Shown: one piece after another, positions 53,332 through 63,560 of the stretch
Layout of the letters: each line of letters opens with the position of its first letter
Numbering within the stretch: the first letter of the stretch is position 1
NCBI GenBank assembly: GCA_964426675.1
Contig: CAYRRM010000012.1
Coordinates: forward strand, 10,288 to 74,287
DNA from: DYMC01 sp035406705
Lineage (GTDB): Bacteria; Verrucomicrobiota; Lentisphaeria; Victivallales; GWF2-50-93
DNA: 64,000 nt
Direction of reading: 5' to 3'
The notes under the pieces: generated by a model
Told to the model about the DNA's origin: nothing
Seen by the model: only the letters and a program-made list of their open reading frames with translations
Databases searched by the model: none
Made by a program: the position numbers and the translations under genes

Positions 53332-55319
53332 TGAGGTATGATTATTATTCTTCCTACTTCTGCGGGATCTCCGCCAAGGAAATAAATATGGATTAATGGA
53401 ACTATTGCCCAGATAATTGCAGCGAAAACTTCTCCAATTATTAACCCTAAAAAAATTGGACGTGCAATGCGATATCCTTGAGCCCCCGCGTAATTTAATA
53501 TAAGAACTTTTAAAATCCAGCCGATAAAGATACTTAACCAGCTGACACCGAGGAACCAACTATTCGCTATTAGTAACCCCACAGGATGAAATGGCCATGA
53601 TGGTGAGAGGAGGCAAGCTATCTGGAGTATTATGCCTAAGAAAATTCCAAAAAATAAGTGAAGATACTTATCATGAAAGTCTGGATTCCATGCACCACGG
53701 AAAAGAAGTTTTAAATCATTATTAACAGGATCTATTCTGCCGGCTCCCCAGTCTGATACAGGGGTTCTGAGTCCGTCTATAGTCCCGGAATACTGATAAG
53801 TCATTGCAATATGTGTAATCCCACATAATAATATTCCTAATATCATAACAAAGATAAAAAGATAAGTGAGTTGAACCAGGTTTTTAGCTTTGTTTTTTTT
53901 GTCCAGCCCAAGGGCATGTATTGTAAGAACAGCAGCAGATGTTCTTGATCCTCCTTCGCTTATCATCATATCCAGAAAACCTCCAATATAACAGGATGAG
54001 AGATTGATAAATTTAGCTGGTAATAAGCTCATAATATATCTCGGTCCTGCGCCGTATATTGCAAGGAATGGTAATCCCGTTTCACAAACTATTCTTGCAA
54101 GTACTACAGATGATAGAATTGTTAAAGCGACGCAAGTAATTGCCCAGGGGATTGTAACTCCTGCCCAGAGAAGCCAAAAAAATAATGATATACAGCCACT
54201 AAGAAATATTATTCCTGATATTCTATTTCTCTTTTCAACGTCATTTTGCGGTTGTTTTAGAATTGCGAAGAAGACTCTCTTCCACTGTTCTCTACTGAGC
54301 CATATAATGATTAATGAAACTGCGAAAATTGCACCTGATCGTTGATCATATACTTTATAAAAATCAAAAGGTGCAAAATATTGATAACCTATCATTCGAT
54401 ATATTTGATAGATAATGAATGCAAACCAGAGAGAGAATCCTACTCTGTTTGGCATAAAAAATGTAATTCCTATGATTATAAAAAGTATTCTACCACTTTT
54501 TACATACCAATCAGTGTGTCTCCATATTCCATCGGAAAGTGTAGACCATAGGTTCCATTCGAGAGGGAACTTTGGAATCATTCCTCCCGTATGGTGGTTT
54601 AAACCATTCATAGAATGAATAAAAAGAACAAGTAGTGCAGAAAACCAGAATGATTTGTTGTAGAAGATGGGGGGGAGTAATTTATTCTCTTCAGGCTCCT
54701 GAATTAACTCCTGTTGTACTGTAAGAAGTGGGAATGGGAGTCTTTCATTTTCTTTCCATTGTGGGAATAAAATTAATGCTAAACCTGCGAGAATTATCCA
54801 CACAGAAGCAATCATAGTTCCCCATCCAAACAGAGGAGGAGTCCAGGCTTTCCATGGGATTTTATTGCCTATATCGAGTTTGTCATAAAATTGTTCTGAT
54901 GCCGGAGCTTTTTCCCCATATTTCACTGCATCAAGATAGAGACATTGTGGTAATTTCATTTGTCTATGAATATCAGCTAATTCTTTATCTTTACATGCGT
55001 CCATATTTCCTTTTGCGAGCGCATGAGGATATATTCGCATTGTTTGACTCAGGGAAACGGAGACAAGCATTATCCCGAAGATTAAAGAGAGTTGTCTGGT
55101 ATCCAGGCGAAGAGAATTTTTTATAAAAGAGATTATGGGATTGACGAGCAAAACGAGGATTAATATTGTTGCTACGACCAATTCTGGAATATAGTTATCC
55201 GCTATGTAGGAGTTATTAAGTACAAAGTTATTATATGGTTGAATTAACCATACAAGTTCTGCGCCTAACAAGCCTATGAGAACGGCAAATAATATTTTAA
55301 ATTGAGATAGATTATTCAA
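53328..55319 (-). CDS. DUF6785-like polytopic membrane protein (OPT-transporter-like)
   Basis: A 663-residue protein with about 14 membrane helices, related in layout to the transporter-like protein at 46203-48197. Features include FGIMLVSVSLSQTMRIYPHA, ERLPFPLLTVQQELIQEP and a C-terminal half ending in GGDPAEVGRIIIIPQ. It starts the eight-gene membrane module and overlaps the giant FtsX gene by four bases. Members occur in PVC bacteria, often near secreted hydrolases; the transported compound is unknown. Confidence 0.75.
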   Translation of the reverse strand: MNNLSQFKILFAVLIGLLGAELVWLIQPYNNFVLNNSYIADNYIPELVVATILILVLLVNPIISFIKNSLRLDTRQLSLIFGIMLVSVSLSQTMRIYPHALAKGNMDACKDKELADIHRQMKLPQCLYLDAVKYGEKAPASEQFYDKLDIGNKIPWKAWTPPLFGWGTMIASVWIILAGLALILFPQWKENERLPFPLLTVQQELIQEPEENKLLPPIFYNKSFWFSALLVLFIHSMNGLNHHTGGMIPKFPLEWNLWSTLSDGIWRHTDWYVKSGRILFIIIGITFFMPNRVGFSLWFAFIIYQIYRMIGYQYFAPFDFYKVYDQRSGAIFAVSLIIIWLSREQWKRVFFAILKQPQNDVEKRNRISGIIFLSGCISLFFWLLWAGVTIPWAITCVALTILSSVVLARIVCETGLPFLAIYGAGPRYIMSLLPAKFINLSSCYIGGFLDMMISEGGSRTSAAVLTIHALGLDKKNKAKNLVQLTYLFIFVMILGILLCGITHIAMTYQYSGTIDGLRTPVSDWGAGRIDPVNNDLKLLFRGAWNPDFHDKYLHLFFGIFLGIILQIACLLSPSWPFHPVGLLIANSWFLGVSWLSIFIGWILKVLILNYAGAQGYRIARPIFLGLIIGEVFAAIIWAIVPLIHIYFLGGDPAEVGRIIIIPQ

Positions 55320-55403
55320 TCCTTTCCTCTCTCGGAATTATACAAAAGAAGTTCTAAATTTAATATAAAATATTTATTTTACAAAATGTAAATATAAAAT
55401 TTG

Positions 55404-57290
55404 TTATTTTTGTATTATCTCATATTTTCCAGAAGGAATATTGTCCATAAAAATATAATTGTTAAATTCATAGTCAGGTAATATTTCCTTTCCGTTAATT
55501 AACAATTGGGTGTTTTTAATTTTAGGGAGTCCGATTTTTGTAGTTGTTGGTGTTTCACAAACTAATATAAATTTTTGATTTTGAAAAGAAAATTTTACAT
55601 ATATTTTTCCTCTTACAGATGTTATATATCCTTCTGCCCAGGTAAGATGTCCTGGTCTTGGTTGGATGAGTGTTTTTTCAAATCCAGGAATCAAAGGTTC
55701 TATTCCGAGTATTTTTCCTGGTATAAGATTTGCAGGAGCTGCTCCCCATGCATGATTCCAGTCGAGGTTTGCTTTATATTTTTCATCCCATGCTTCAAAT
55801 GTTATGGTTGCATTTTTTTTTATCATATTCACCCAAGATCGATCATTATTTGCAGTCATTATTTTCATGGCGTAGTCAACTTCATTATAATCGAATAGAG
55901 TTTCTAATAGGAATTGGGCGGCATAGACACTACATGCCATTCCTTTTGTCTTTATAAATTGCAAGATAGGTTTTGTTTTATCCTGAGGAGTGATTCCAAA
56001 TATTAGAGGAAAAAAATTTGCATGAAGTGAACTATGGGAACTACCTTCGCCATCAATATAAAGTGATGTTTTAGAATTTACTAATTTTTTATTGATGCTG
56101 TTTTTTGTTTTTTCTGCACTATTTCTAAATATTTTTTCATCATCTTTTTTATTTAGTGCATTGGCGATATTTGCCATTAAGTCCAATACATGATAGTGAA
56201 ATACATTAACAACAGTATTAATAGGTTTCATATCATAATTATCTCTCTCTCCCGGTGGCCAATCAACGATATCATGGATTTGTTTGATGCATATTTTTTT
56301 TGCTAAATTTTCTGGAAGTTTTTCTGGTGTGCTTATGAGTCCGTCATCTCTTTCAAGATCGACAAGAGTCCTGTACTTTAAATATTCATAGAATTTTTTT
56401 AAGAAATCTATGTTACCTGTAAATTGATAATCTTTCCAGGCTATCATTATAGCGAACATTATCCATTCTGTAGGCCATGTTGGCTTAAATATTAGATATT
56501 CAAGGGATTTTCGAGGTATGGAAAAATCATTATTAGTGTAATACCAACCGAGTTGATTTATATATGTATCTGCTTCATAAGGAATTCGTTCCCGATCCCC
56601 ATCAACAAAAATTCCAGAAAAACTTGTAGCTTTCATTGTATGTTTACATAACTCCCAGATTTTATCTAATTCTTTATCCGATGATTTGAATGATGATGCG
56701 TTTTCATTGAATGGATAAAAAACAGCTATTTGTTTTATATCATTTTTATTTAATTGAGGGCAGTTCTCGATTTCCACATATCTAAATGGCATAACTGGTC
56801 CGATATTAGGTGGCATCATCCTAGCATCTTTTGAGGGTAATGGAATGAGATAGATTTGTTGATTTTTCTGAAGAGTTAGTTCTGTTTTCCAATATCGTAT
56901 ATTAGGTCCTGGTTTTTTATTTACAGCAAAATTCTTTGTTTTATCTTCTCCCATATGAATGATTAATTTTGTTAAATTTTCTGTTTTTTTTATTTTTAGT
57001 TCAAGTTTAGCGAAGTATGTTTTTTCAAATTCGATAAAGAGATTTCCATTTACATTTCTTTTTATTTCTACGGGGAAGTAGTCTTCCTGTTGAAGAGGAC
57101 GTTCATCGAATAGGGGGTGTCTTTCTTCGCTGTTTAATGAAAGGATTAGAGAGATAATATAAACAATAAAAGGAATTCTCCATAAAGAGGATATTATTCT
57201 TATTATAATGCAAGTTATTATGGAATTAAATGATTTTGTAAATGAAGGGAGTGTAATATTAAGAGATTTATTATTTTTTATATGTATCAT
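55404..57290 (-). CDS. GH78-like alpha-L-rhamnosidase / six-hairpin glycosidase
   Basis: A 628-residue protein with an N-terminal hydrophobic anchor (about 18-55), a beta-sandwich domain (about 60-200), a six-hairpin catalytic domain (about 210-540) and a C-terminal beta domain with WAEGYITSVRGKIYVKFSF. The active-site region VDGDRERIPYEADTYIN matches the GH78 D-x-x-R-(D/E)-R signature with the general acid nearby, and DWNHAWGAAPANLIPGKILG is also typical. I take ATG 57290, which overlaps the upstream lyase gene by 20 bases; a GTG at 57323 is possible. It would release rhamnose or similar residues from polysaccharides. Confidence 0.85.
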   Translation of the reverse strand: MIHIKNNKSLNITLPSFTKSFNSIITCIIIRIISSLWRIPFIVYIISLILSLNSEERHPLFDERPLQQEDYFPVEIKRNVNGNLFIEFEKTYFAKLELKIKKTENLTKLIIHMGEDKTKNFAVNKKPGPNIRYWKTELTLQKNQQIYLIPLPSKDARMMPPNIGPVMPFRYVEIENCPQLNKNDIKQIAVFYPFNENASSFKSSDKELDKIWELCKHTMKATSFSGIFVDGDRERIPYEADTYINQLGWYYTNNDFSIPRKSLEYLIFKPTWPTEWIMFAIMIAWKDYQFTGNIDFLKKFYEYLKYRTLVDLERDDGLISTPEKLPENLAKKICIKQIHDIVDWPPGERDNYDMKPINTVVNVFHYHVLDLMANIANALNKKDDEKIFRNSAEKTKNSINKKLVNSKTSLYIDGEGSSHSSLHANFFPLIFGITPQDKTKPILQFIKTKGMACSVYAAQFLLETLFDYNEVDYAMKIMTANNDRSWVNMIKKNATITFEAWDEKYKANLDWNHAWGAAPANLIPGKILGIEPLIPGFEKTLIQPRPGHLTWAEGYITSVRGKIYVKFSFQNQKFILVCETPTTTKIGLPKIKNTQLLINGKEILPDYEFNNYIFMDNIPSGKYEIIQK

Positions 57291-60200
57291 TTTTATCCGT
57301 ATTAAGGTTTTCAATCCGTTCACCCCAAATTCTTAGCTCTGAAATTTCAAATATATGGTATGTTTTTGCTGGCATAAGAAAACGAATGTATCTGTATGCA
57401 TTATTTTTTTCTTCTTCTTTGGTTTTCAAATATTGCATTTCAGAACTTTTGGTTGTTGAATTTTCGGTGAGTGGAATCCATTTTATTGAGTCATTTGATC
57501 CCCACACAGTTACATCAGAGGCTCTTATTGGAAAACCATCACGGCATTGAATTGCAAATGAAGTAGTTTTAATTTTAAAATCATTTCCGAAATCAAACAC
57601 TATATTCTTATCATCTCTCCCCCATATACCGCTCCAGGTAAATGTATTATTGTCTGTTAAAAGATTGATATTTTTAATATTAGATGTAGAGATTTTAGGG
57701 TAATCTATACTATTGTCTGAAAGGCGTGGGGTAAGTAAACTTAAATTGGTTGCTGCATCTACCAGATTATTGAGATCGTTTAATTTGATAGCTGTTTTTA
57801 AACGATTTATTGATGATGAAGAGTATTTTTCGTTTTGATCATAATACTTTTTTAATATATAATCAATAGCATTTTGTTTATTTTCGGCGATATGAATAGA
57901 TAGGATTTGTGTATCAATAGAGTTATCGGTTTCTGCTGTAACGTATAATTTATAATCACCGACTTGGTTTAAAGATGGTTTCCATGTTAATTCTCCTGTT
58001 TGAGTATTGAAATGCGCTCCTGAAGGTAAATTGTAAATAGAATACGTTACTTTTTCTTGTCCGGAATCTATGAAAGATTTATTTAATTTAAAAAGAGTGT
58101 TATTTATTTCTTTAGAACTTCTTCTCCCATAGGTGAATAGGCGGTTAATATCCTCGGGTGATAATGCTTTATCGTAAACTGTGAAATTACTTAAGAAACC
58201 GCTAAAATAAGGGTCCCTAATATACTGTGATTTTCCTATATAGTTATTCGTAGTTTCTCCTAAGTCAAAAGGAACAGTCATCTTAGTATTTTCTCCTGCT
58301 TTAATTCCATCAATGTAAATGGTTGCAATATTATTTGAAAGAGTTATTGCTATATGATGCCAGGTATTAACGGATAGAGATATTTTACTCTCTACAATTT
58401 GTTCTCCAGATTCTTCTGATTTTTTAAGAGCGAATTGTGGTAAATTTTTTCTATTAGAAGGAGTTAAAAACATGTATTTGGATATACCAGAACCAAAGTC
58501 GAAAATTCGTTCCCATGTGTTTAGGTTTTTGGAATATATCCATGTGGAAATAGTAAAGGCGTCTAAACCTTTTAATATATTGTGTTCAAGTCTGACATAC
58601 TGTTGCTTTTCGCTATTTAGTTCTAATGAAGATGAATCTAAGAAATTATCAATGCCATTGGGAAGATATTTATTGGGGGAATTAGCTGTGAAAGTTTTAT
58701 TAATAGAGGAGCCGCAATAAGAAACGATATGTTTACTTATCTTATTAAATTGTACTGGCAAAAACGTATCATGGTTGAAATCGATCCGATCAAAATCAAT
58801 AACTGAATTTCCATTCAGGGGGCTAACTTCCATGTAAAAGATACTATCTGTTTTGAAATCAATTGATATATATTTCCATTTGTTATTTGTAGGTGCAACG
58901 GTACTTTCAAATATGGGTATTTTATAGTCAGGATGGGAATAGAGACAGAGATTTACAAGATTATTGGAACGAATTCGGAATCCAGATTTAGAAGGTAATG
59001 AATAAAATAAAACAACGATTCGTGGTTTTTCTTCCAATTTTATTCTGAAGTATTGAGTATTATCATCATCTTTTCCTATTTCGATAGGTATGTCATATTT
59101 TGATCCGGGATAGATATCGTCCTCTGATGCATTTGTAGATAGATCAAAGAAGCAATTTTCAAGTTCTATATTATCTGATTTTATATCGAGAGGTGGAATT
59201 TTAGCAGATAATGCTCGTTTTGCTTTATTTTGGTCTGGTGTAGAATTTGAAGCCTTTTCAGGTAAACCAATCCAGAAATCAAATATATTATTATGGAGTG
59301 TATCAATAAATTTTCCGGATCTAGCATTATATTCCAATTGTGTTTTGAATGTTTGTAGAGCTAGCCTAAGATATCTATATGGCCCATTATCTACATCAAA
59401 TCCCATACCTTTGAAATAATAGTATGCCGCAGCTCGTCCATTTGTTGCCAGTCTACCTCTTAGACTTGGACTGATTTTATCATATCCTGCATAGTTTGGG
59501 TTTAAAGAATCAATTATTGTTGGAACCCAGGTTAAATCATAGCCTAGGTTGTATTTGGTGAAAAGAACAGAACCTTTTATTAATCTATCATCAAGAAAAT
59601 GGATGGGAGAGATAGCATTTGTTTTATTGCTAACTATTCCTGAAATAGGGTCAATTTTTGTTTTTTGAAGTTCCATTGTTCTAATCATTAACAATAGGTT
59701 GTCGACATTTCCCCCAGCATGTGCTTGATCTCTTCCCATTTCGACTACTTGTAAATTGGGATTAACAGGCATACCAGTTTTATCATTACGGATTACAAGA
59801 CGTATTTGGTTTTTGATATCACCACTTCGTGCCCAATTTACAGTGGTTGCATTTACTGTAGTCCATTCTACTATTTTTTTATAAGTATCTATATCATCTG
59901 ACAAAATGGCTGAAGCCATAACACCCATAATGGCATAAGTATGTTGATTCATGAAATAAAAATTTCTTTCTATACAATTTGAGCGGATTGGCATAATACA
60001 ATTTTGATTCAGATTGTATACTATTTCATCTGATATGACGAGATCTTTATTTTTAGGGGTGATACAGCGTAAAATATCTGTTGTCGCACAAAGAGTATAT
60101 ACGGGCTTGCCCATTTTTATATGACTGTCTGGAAATGCGTGAGGGAAAAAAATATCATCTTTTTTTTCGGAATACCATTTAATAACTTCAAAAGGGATTT

Positions 60201-60612
60201 TTCTATAATCTTCATTTCCCGTTACGAAGTATAAAATGGTTTGAGTCCAGGCCATTTCAGCGTCAAAGTTAAAAGCTGAAATATGTCCGTTATTAGTGAT
60301 TTGTTTCACTTTGCGAGGGGTATTATTAAGATCAGCATATCTTGTTCTGCGTAATCCTTCGAAATAATCTACCCATGGGGAGACCCCATTAATCACTTTT
60401 TGACGCATAATTTGCAGTGTTTCTGAGCTACATCCGATACCAGGATGCCGGAACCCAGTTGAGGAGATTTTTCCTTCTATAGTTATTTGGTTATCTGTAA
60501 TAATGCTTTCTGGTTGTGTGGCAAATAATTCCGAATTATTTAAAAAAAATAGGAGTGTTATGGAAGTTATATTTATAACTGATATGAGGTAATTTTTTGT
60601 TTCTTTTTTCAT
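57271..60612 (-). CDS. Secreted alginate-lyase-family protein with LamG, Ig-like and discoidin domains
   Basis: A 1113-residue secreted protein. Signal peptide (about 8-31), an alginate-lyase-type alpha/alpha toroid (about 55-460), a beta-rich carbohydrate-binding-like region (about 475-640), a LamG/concanavalin domain (about 680-850), a putative Ig domain (about 870-925; LPSGAHFNTQTGELTWKPS) and a C-terminal F5/8-type-C discoidin domain (about 985-1100; DVTVWGSNDSIKWIPL). The toroid shows NQHTYAIMG and VVEMGRDQAHAGG, matching the lyase motifs of the next gene. It is encoded four bases into the stop region of that gene, so they are one transcript. Confidence 0.85.
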   Translation of the reverse strand: MKKETKNYLISVINITSITLLFFLNNSELFATQPESIITDNQITIEGKISSTGFRHPGIGCSSETLQIMRQKVINGVSPWVDYFEGLRRTRYADLNNTPRKVKQITNNGHISAFNFDAEMAWTQTILYFVTGNEDYRKIPFEVIKWYSEKKDDIFFPHAFPDSHIKMGKPVYTLCATTDILRCITPKNKDLVISDEIVYNLNQNCIMPIRSNCIERNFYFMNQHTYAIMGVMASAILSDDIDTYKKIVEWTTVNATTVNWARSGDIKNQIRLVIRNDKTGMPVNPNLQVVEMGRDQAHAGGNVDNLLLMIRTMELQKTKIDPISGIVSNKTNAISPIHFLDDRLIKGSVLFTKYNLGYDLTWVPTIIDSLNPNYAGYDKISPSLRGRLATNGRAAAYYYFKGMGFDVDNGPYRYLRLALQTFKTQLEYNARSGKFIDTLHNNIFDFWIGLPEKASNSTPDQNKAKRALSAKIPPLDIKSDNIELENCFFDLSTNASEDDIYPGSKYDIPIEIGKDDDNTQYFRIKLEEKPRIVVLFYSLPSKSGFRIRSNNLVNLCLYSHPDYKIPIFESTVAPTNNKWKYISIDFKTDSIFYMEVSPLNGNSVIDFDRIDFNHDTFLPVQFNKISKHIVSYCGSSINKTFTANSPNKYLPNGIDNFLDSSSLELNSEKQQYVRLEHNILKGLDAFTISTWIYSKNLNTWERIFDFGSGISKYMFLTPSNRKNLPQFALKKSEESGEQIVESKISLSVNTWHHIAITLSNNIATIYIDGIKAGENTKMTVPFDLGETTNNYIGKSQYIRDPYFSGFLSNFTVYDKALSPEDINRLFTYGRRSSKEINNTLFKLNKSFIDSGQEKVTYSIYNLPSGAHFNTQTGELTWKPSLNQVGDYKLYVTAETDNSIDTQILSIHIAENKQNAIDYILKKYYDQNEKYSSSSINRLKTAIKLNDLNNLVDAATNLSLLTPRLSDNSIDYPKISTSNIKNINLLTDNNTFTWSGIWGRDDKNIVFDFGNDFKIKTTSFAIQCRDGFPIRASDVTVWGSNDSIKWIPLTENSTTKSSEMQYLKTKEEEKNNAYRYIRFLMPAKTYHIFEISELRIWGERIENLNTDKNDTYKK

Positions 60613-63428
60613 TTATTCTCTCCAGCATTTGTTTTATAACCTTGTACTACAAGATCTGAAATTTCTTTAGGGGATAAAGGATAATTATAAATTCGAAAGT
60701 CGTCAATATATCCATGAAAATATGGATCGTTATTATACATACTCCTTCCGAGGTAACAAAATATCTGAGAAAATAAAGGATCAATTAAATCGTTTGTTTT
60801 GTAATCAACGGGGATTCCATTTACATATAACGTCATTATATCGCCATTGATGGTAAAGGCTAGATGTGTCCATTTGTTGATTGGCATTTCTGGGCCTATA
60901 AGGTAATACGAGGCATCTCCAACAACATTACCTCCACGTGTGGTAGTAAAACCAAGTTGGATTTTGCCTTCTCGATTGGCAGGAGTTAAAAAAAGTGTTT
61001 TTTCAATTTCACTTCCGAAGTCAAAAATACGCTGCCATGCATTTCCACCACTCCAGTTGACCCACGTTGCAATAGTTATGTCTTGATAATTTGCTATTCC
61101 AGATGGTAGTTGAATATAGTCATCTATACCATCAAGGTAAATAGATTTGCCCTCTGGAAATCCAATGGCATAACTCGGTAGCCCAGTGTTACCACCGTGA
61201 GCCCTTCCATTTTGTCCGTTGATAATATCAGATAGGTTTTCTTCAAAAGGAAAATGGTGCTTTAGTTCCTGTTTTACCTTTAATTCGGGGCTGTTCTCTG
61301 TTTCTCCGGAAGGAGTATTTGCAGATATGACATAATAATAGGTAGTACCATTTACTACATTTGTGTCAGTGTAAAATGTATTTTCCTTTTCTGTTTTTTC
61401 AATTATACTATACGGTCCCCCATGTGTAGTTGCACGTTTTATATTATAGCCTGTAGCATAAGCAGTACCAATCCAGTTTAGAGTAATTTGCCCTTTACTC
61501 CATTGATATGCTAAATTGTTTGGTCTTACGCCTTTTGGAATTGGATCGCGACTATATGTTAAAGAGCCGAGTCCGAACCAGTCCAATTGAGATGGATGAA
61601 AACGTGGATTAGGTCGTGGTTCTGGACGTGTTGCGATAGCAGCTTTCTCACTCCATGGAGCACTGATACCTTTAATATTTGTATAATGGTTATAGACTAA
61701 TTCCCATTGATAATATCCACCTAATCCGCGTTGAGCAACTGAGATAGTTCCTTCAGTGTATTTTAAGTCGCAGTTACGGTGTCGTGCATATGGTACCTCG
61801 TATCCTAGATTATACTTTGCATTGTATTCAAATGCACGTAATACACGATAATTGTCATAGCTAAAGAGGTCGTCCCCTTGATTCCATGCCATTTGACATA
61901 GTAATGCGATGGCATGCCATGCGCCAAGATTGTGAGCCTGATCTCTACCTGCTTCCTCTCCTTGTGCTAAACCGTTTGGGTGGATATACCAGGCTGCACG
62001 TTCTATTCTACCATTTCCTGGACCATATTTAAAAAAATCTAATGCCTGTAGATATACTGCTTTGTTGTCACATAAGATGCCAATGGCTGCCAGTGCAGCT
62101 ATTGCAGCAGTATCCCAATTGCTACGATAATGTGTATTCCCTCCAGTACGCCAATATGTATCGTAATGCCACCAGAGAAAATTCATATTTGCAGGATAGA
62201 ATATTTGCATCATCATATCCATATAAGCTTTTCTGTCGTCAATTGTCCAGTTTTGGTAGGTACTCAATATTTCTCCTCCAACAGCAAAGAGGTAGCCTGG
62301 AATACTGCATCCCAATGCAGCGTTTGAATCTCCATTAATACCTTTTAGTGTTTTAGCCCATTCATTGGCAATCATTACTGCGTGGTCTGCGTAATTAGTA
62401 TCTCCTGTAATTTTCCAGCGCAGGGAGAGTTGATAAATGGCTTGAGCATCCATTTGTGTGCGAGTATAATTATTTAACCATGGATGAGCTCCAGTACGAA
62501 TTATAGTTGTAACTGGGGCTGGACGCCAATTCGTTTGAGCATAAGGGCTTGAAATTAGTATGTTATAAGAAGTTTTCCATGGTTCTTCACCATTTGCTAT
62601 TTTTGTTCTCATCCGTTCAAAGTCAGATTCTGTGTGAAGGGTACCTGGATGTACAAATGAGGGTTGAGAGGTTACAGAAGGCTTCATATTTAGCATAAAA
62701 ACTCTGTCACCTGATAGCGTTTTAATTCTATTTCCAGATCGTGTATAAGCAGTCCCTTCTGGATATGAATTTGTGTTAGTCCCGAGCCATTCAAAATAAT
62801 TGTTTGCTCCATTACCGATTGCAAGATCAAAACAATAGATGGTATTAGGTTTTAGGTGTACTTGAAAAGGAAGGAGAAAAGTAATATAAGTTCCTGGACC
62901 ATTAGCATTACTTCCTGAACCCGGATTTCCTTCTCCGCCTGCTGTAAAACATTGTATTGATGTGATCTTTAGCGTTGTTTCATTGATTTCTCCGATTGTA
63001 AGTAAAATAGGCCCATTACTTGCTTTCATATTCCAAAATGTTAGGTTATCTTCAGTAACTTTATTTATCGTATATCCAACCATTTGTATTGTAATGCTTA
63101 TTAAATCGTAGCCATCAGGGTTATTGCCTGTAGTGAATGTTTGTCCTTGAGGTGACCTGTCGTGTGATACGTAAGTATATTGGTCATTACTCGTTCCATT
63201 GTTTGGAGAACCGTTGATGTTTTCACCTGAACCTCCAATATTTTCAGCATCAAATCTAGCTCCTTTCCAATTTGCTATACTTATATTATTTTTTGGTGGG
63301 GGTTCTTTAGAATATTTTATAATTGAATTAAATTCTAAAGGATGTGAAGATACTCGTATAATTCCTAAAAAAAATGATGCGATAATACCTAAGTTGATAA
63401 TTTGTTTGTAAAAGATGTAATGTAACAT
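60609..63428 (-). CDS. Secreted alginate-lyase-family protein with FN3 and LamG domains
   Basis: Signal peptide MLHYIFYKQIINLG and following, an N-terminal domain of the choice-of-anchor type (about 30-235), an alginate-lyase-like catalytic domain (about 255-630), a fibronectin III domain (about 650-735) and a LamG domain (about 740-925). Lyase motifs are TGGNTHYRSNWDTAA (Asn-x-His), GEEAGRDQAHNLG and a tyrosine-rich stretch later. I place the start at ATG 63428 (939 residues) because it begins a normal signal peptide. The frame stays open to an ATG at 63518, which has no ribosome-binding site. The polysaccharide substrate is unknown. Confidence 0.85.
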   Translation of the reverse strand: MLHYIFYKQIINLGIIASFFLGIIRVSSHPLEFNSIIKYSKEPPPKNNISIANWKGARFDAENIGGSGENINGSPNNGTSNDQYTYVSHDRSPQGQTFTTGNNPDGYDLISITIQMVGYTINKVTEDNLTFWNMKASNGPILLTIGEINETTLKITSIQCFTAGGEGNPGSGSNANGPGTYITFLLPFQVHLKPNTIYCFDLAIGNGANNYFEWLGTNTNSYPEGTAYTRSGNRIKTLSGDRVFMLNMKPSVTSQPSFVHPGTLHTESDFERMRTKIANGEEPWKTSYNILISSPYAQTNWRPAPVTTIIRTGAHPWLNNYTRTQMDAQAIYQLSLRWKITGDTNYADHAVMIANEWAKTLKGINGDSNAALGCSIPGYLFAVGGEILSTYQNWTIDDRKAYMDMMMQIFYPANMNFLWWHYDTYWRTGGNTHYRSNWDTAAIAALAAIGILCDNKAVYLQALDFFKYGPGNGRIERAAWYIHPNGLAQGEEAGRDQAHNLGAWHAIALLCQMAWNQGDDLFSYDNYRVLRAFEYNAKYNLGYEVPYARHRNCDLKYTEGTISVAQRGLGGYYQWELVYNHYTNIKGISAPWSEKAAIATRPEPRPNPRFHPSQLDWFGLGSLTYSRDPIPKGVRPNNLAYQWSKGQITLNWIGTAYATGYNIKRATTHGGPYSIIEKTEKENTFYTDTNVVNGTTYYYVISANTPSGETENSPELKVKQELKHHFPFEENLSDIINGQNGRAHGGNTGLPSYAIGFPEGKSIYLDGIDDYIQLPSGIANYQDITIATWVNWSGGNAWQRIFDFGSEIEKTLFLTPANREGKIQLGFTTTRGGNVVGDASYYLIGPEMPINKWTHLAFTINGDIMTLYVNGIPVDYKTNDLIDPLFSQIFCYLGRSMYNNDPYFHGYIDDFRIYNYPLSPKEISDLVVQGYKTNAGENK

Positions 63429-63560
63429 TGATCCTATTTTACATAAATGTTGAGAGAATATGAAAAAAAGATTTGGTGATTTTAACTGTAAACGAATTTT
63501 TTTTTCTGGGAATTTCATATAGGGAAATTCATTATTTAATGTATTTATTTTTTTATACCG

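Noticed and set aside
53332..53559. An N-terminal extension of the giant FtsX protein to 53559
   Set aside because: The extra 76 residues lie inside the DUF6785-like gene in another frame and have no membrane or domain pattern; a proper signal peptide starts at 53331, with a four-base overlap.
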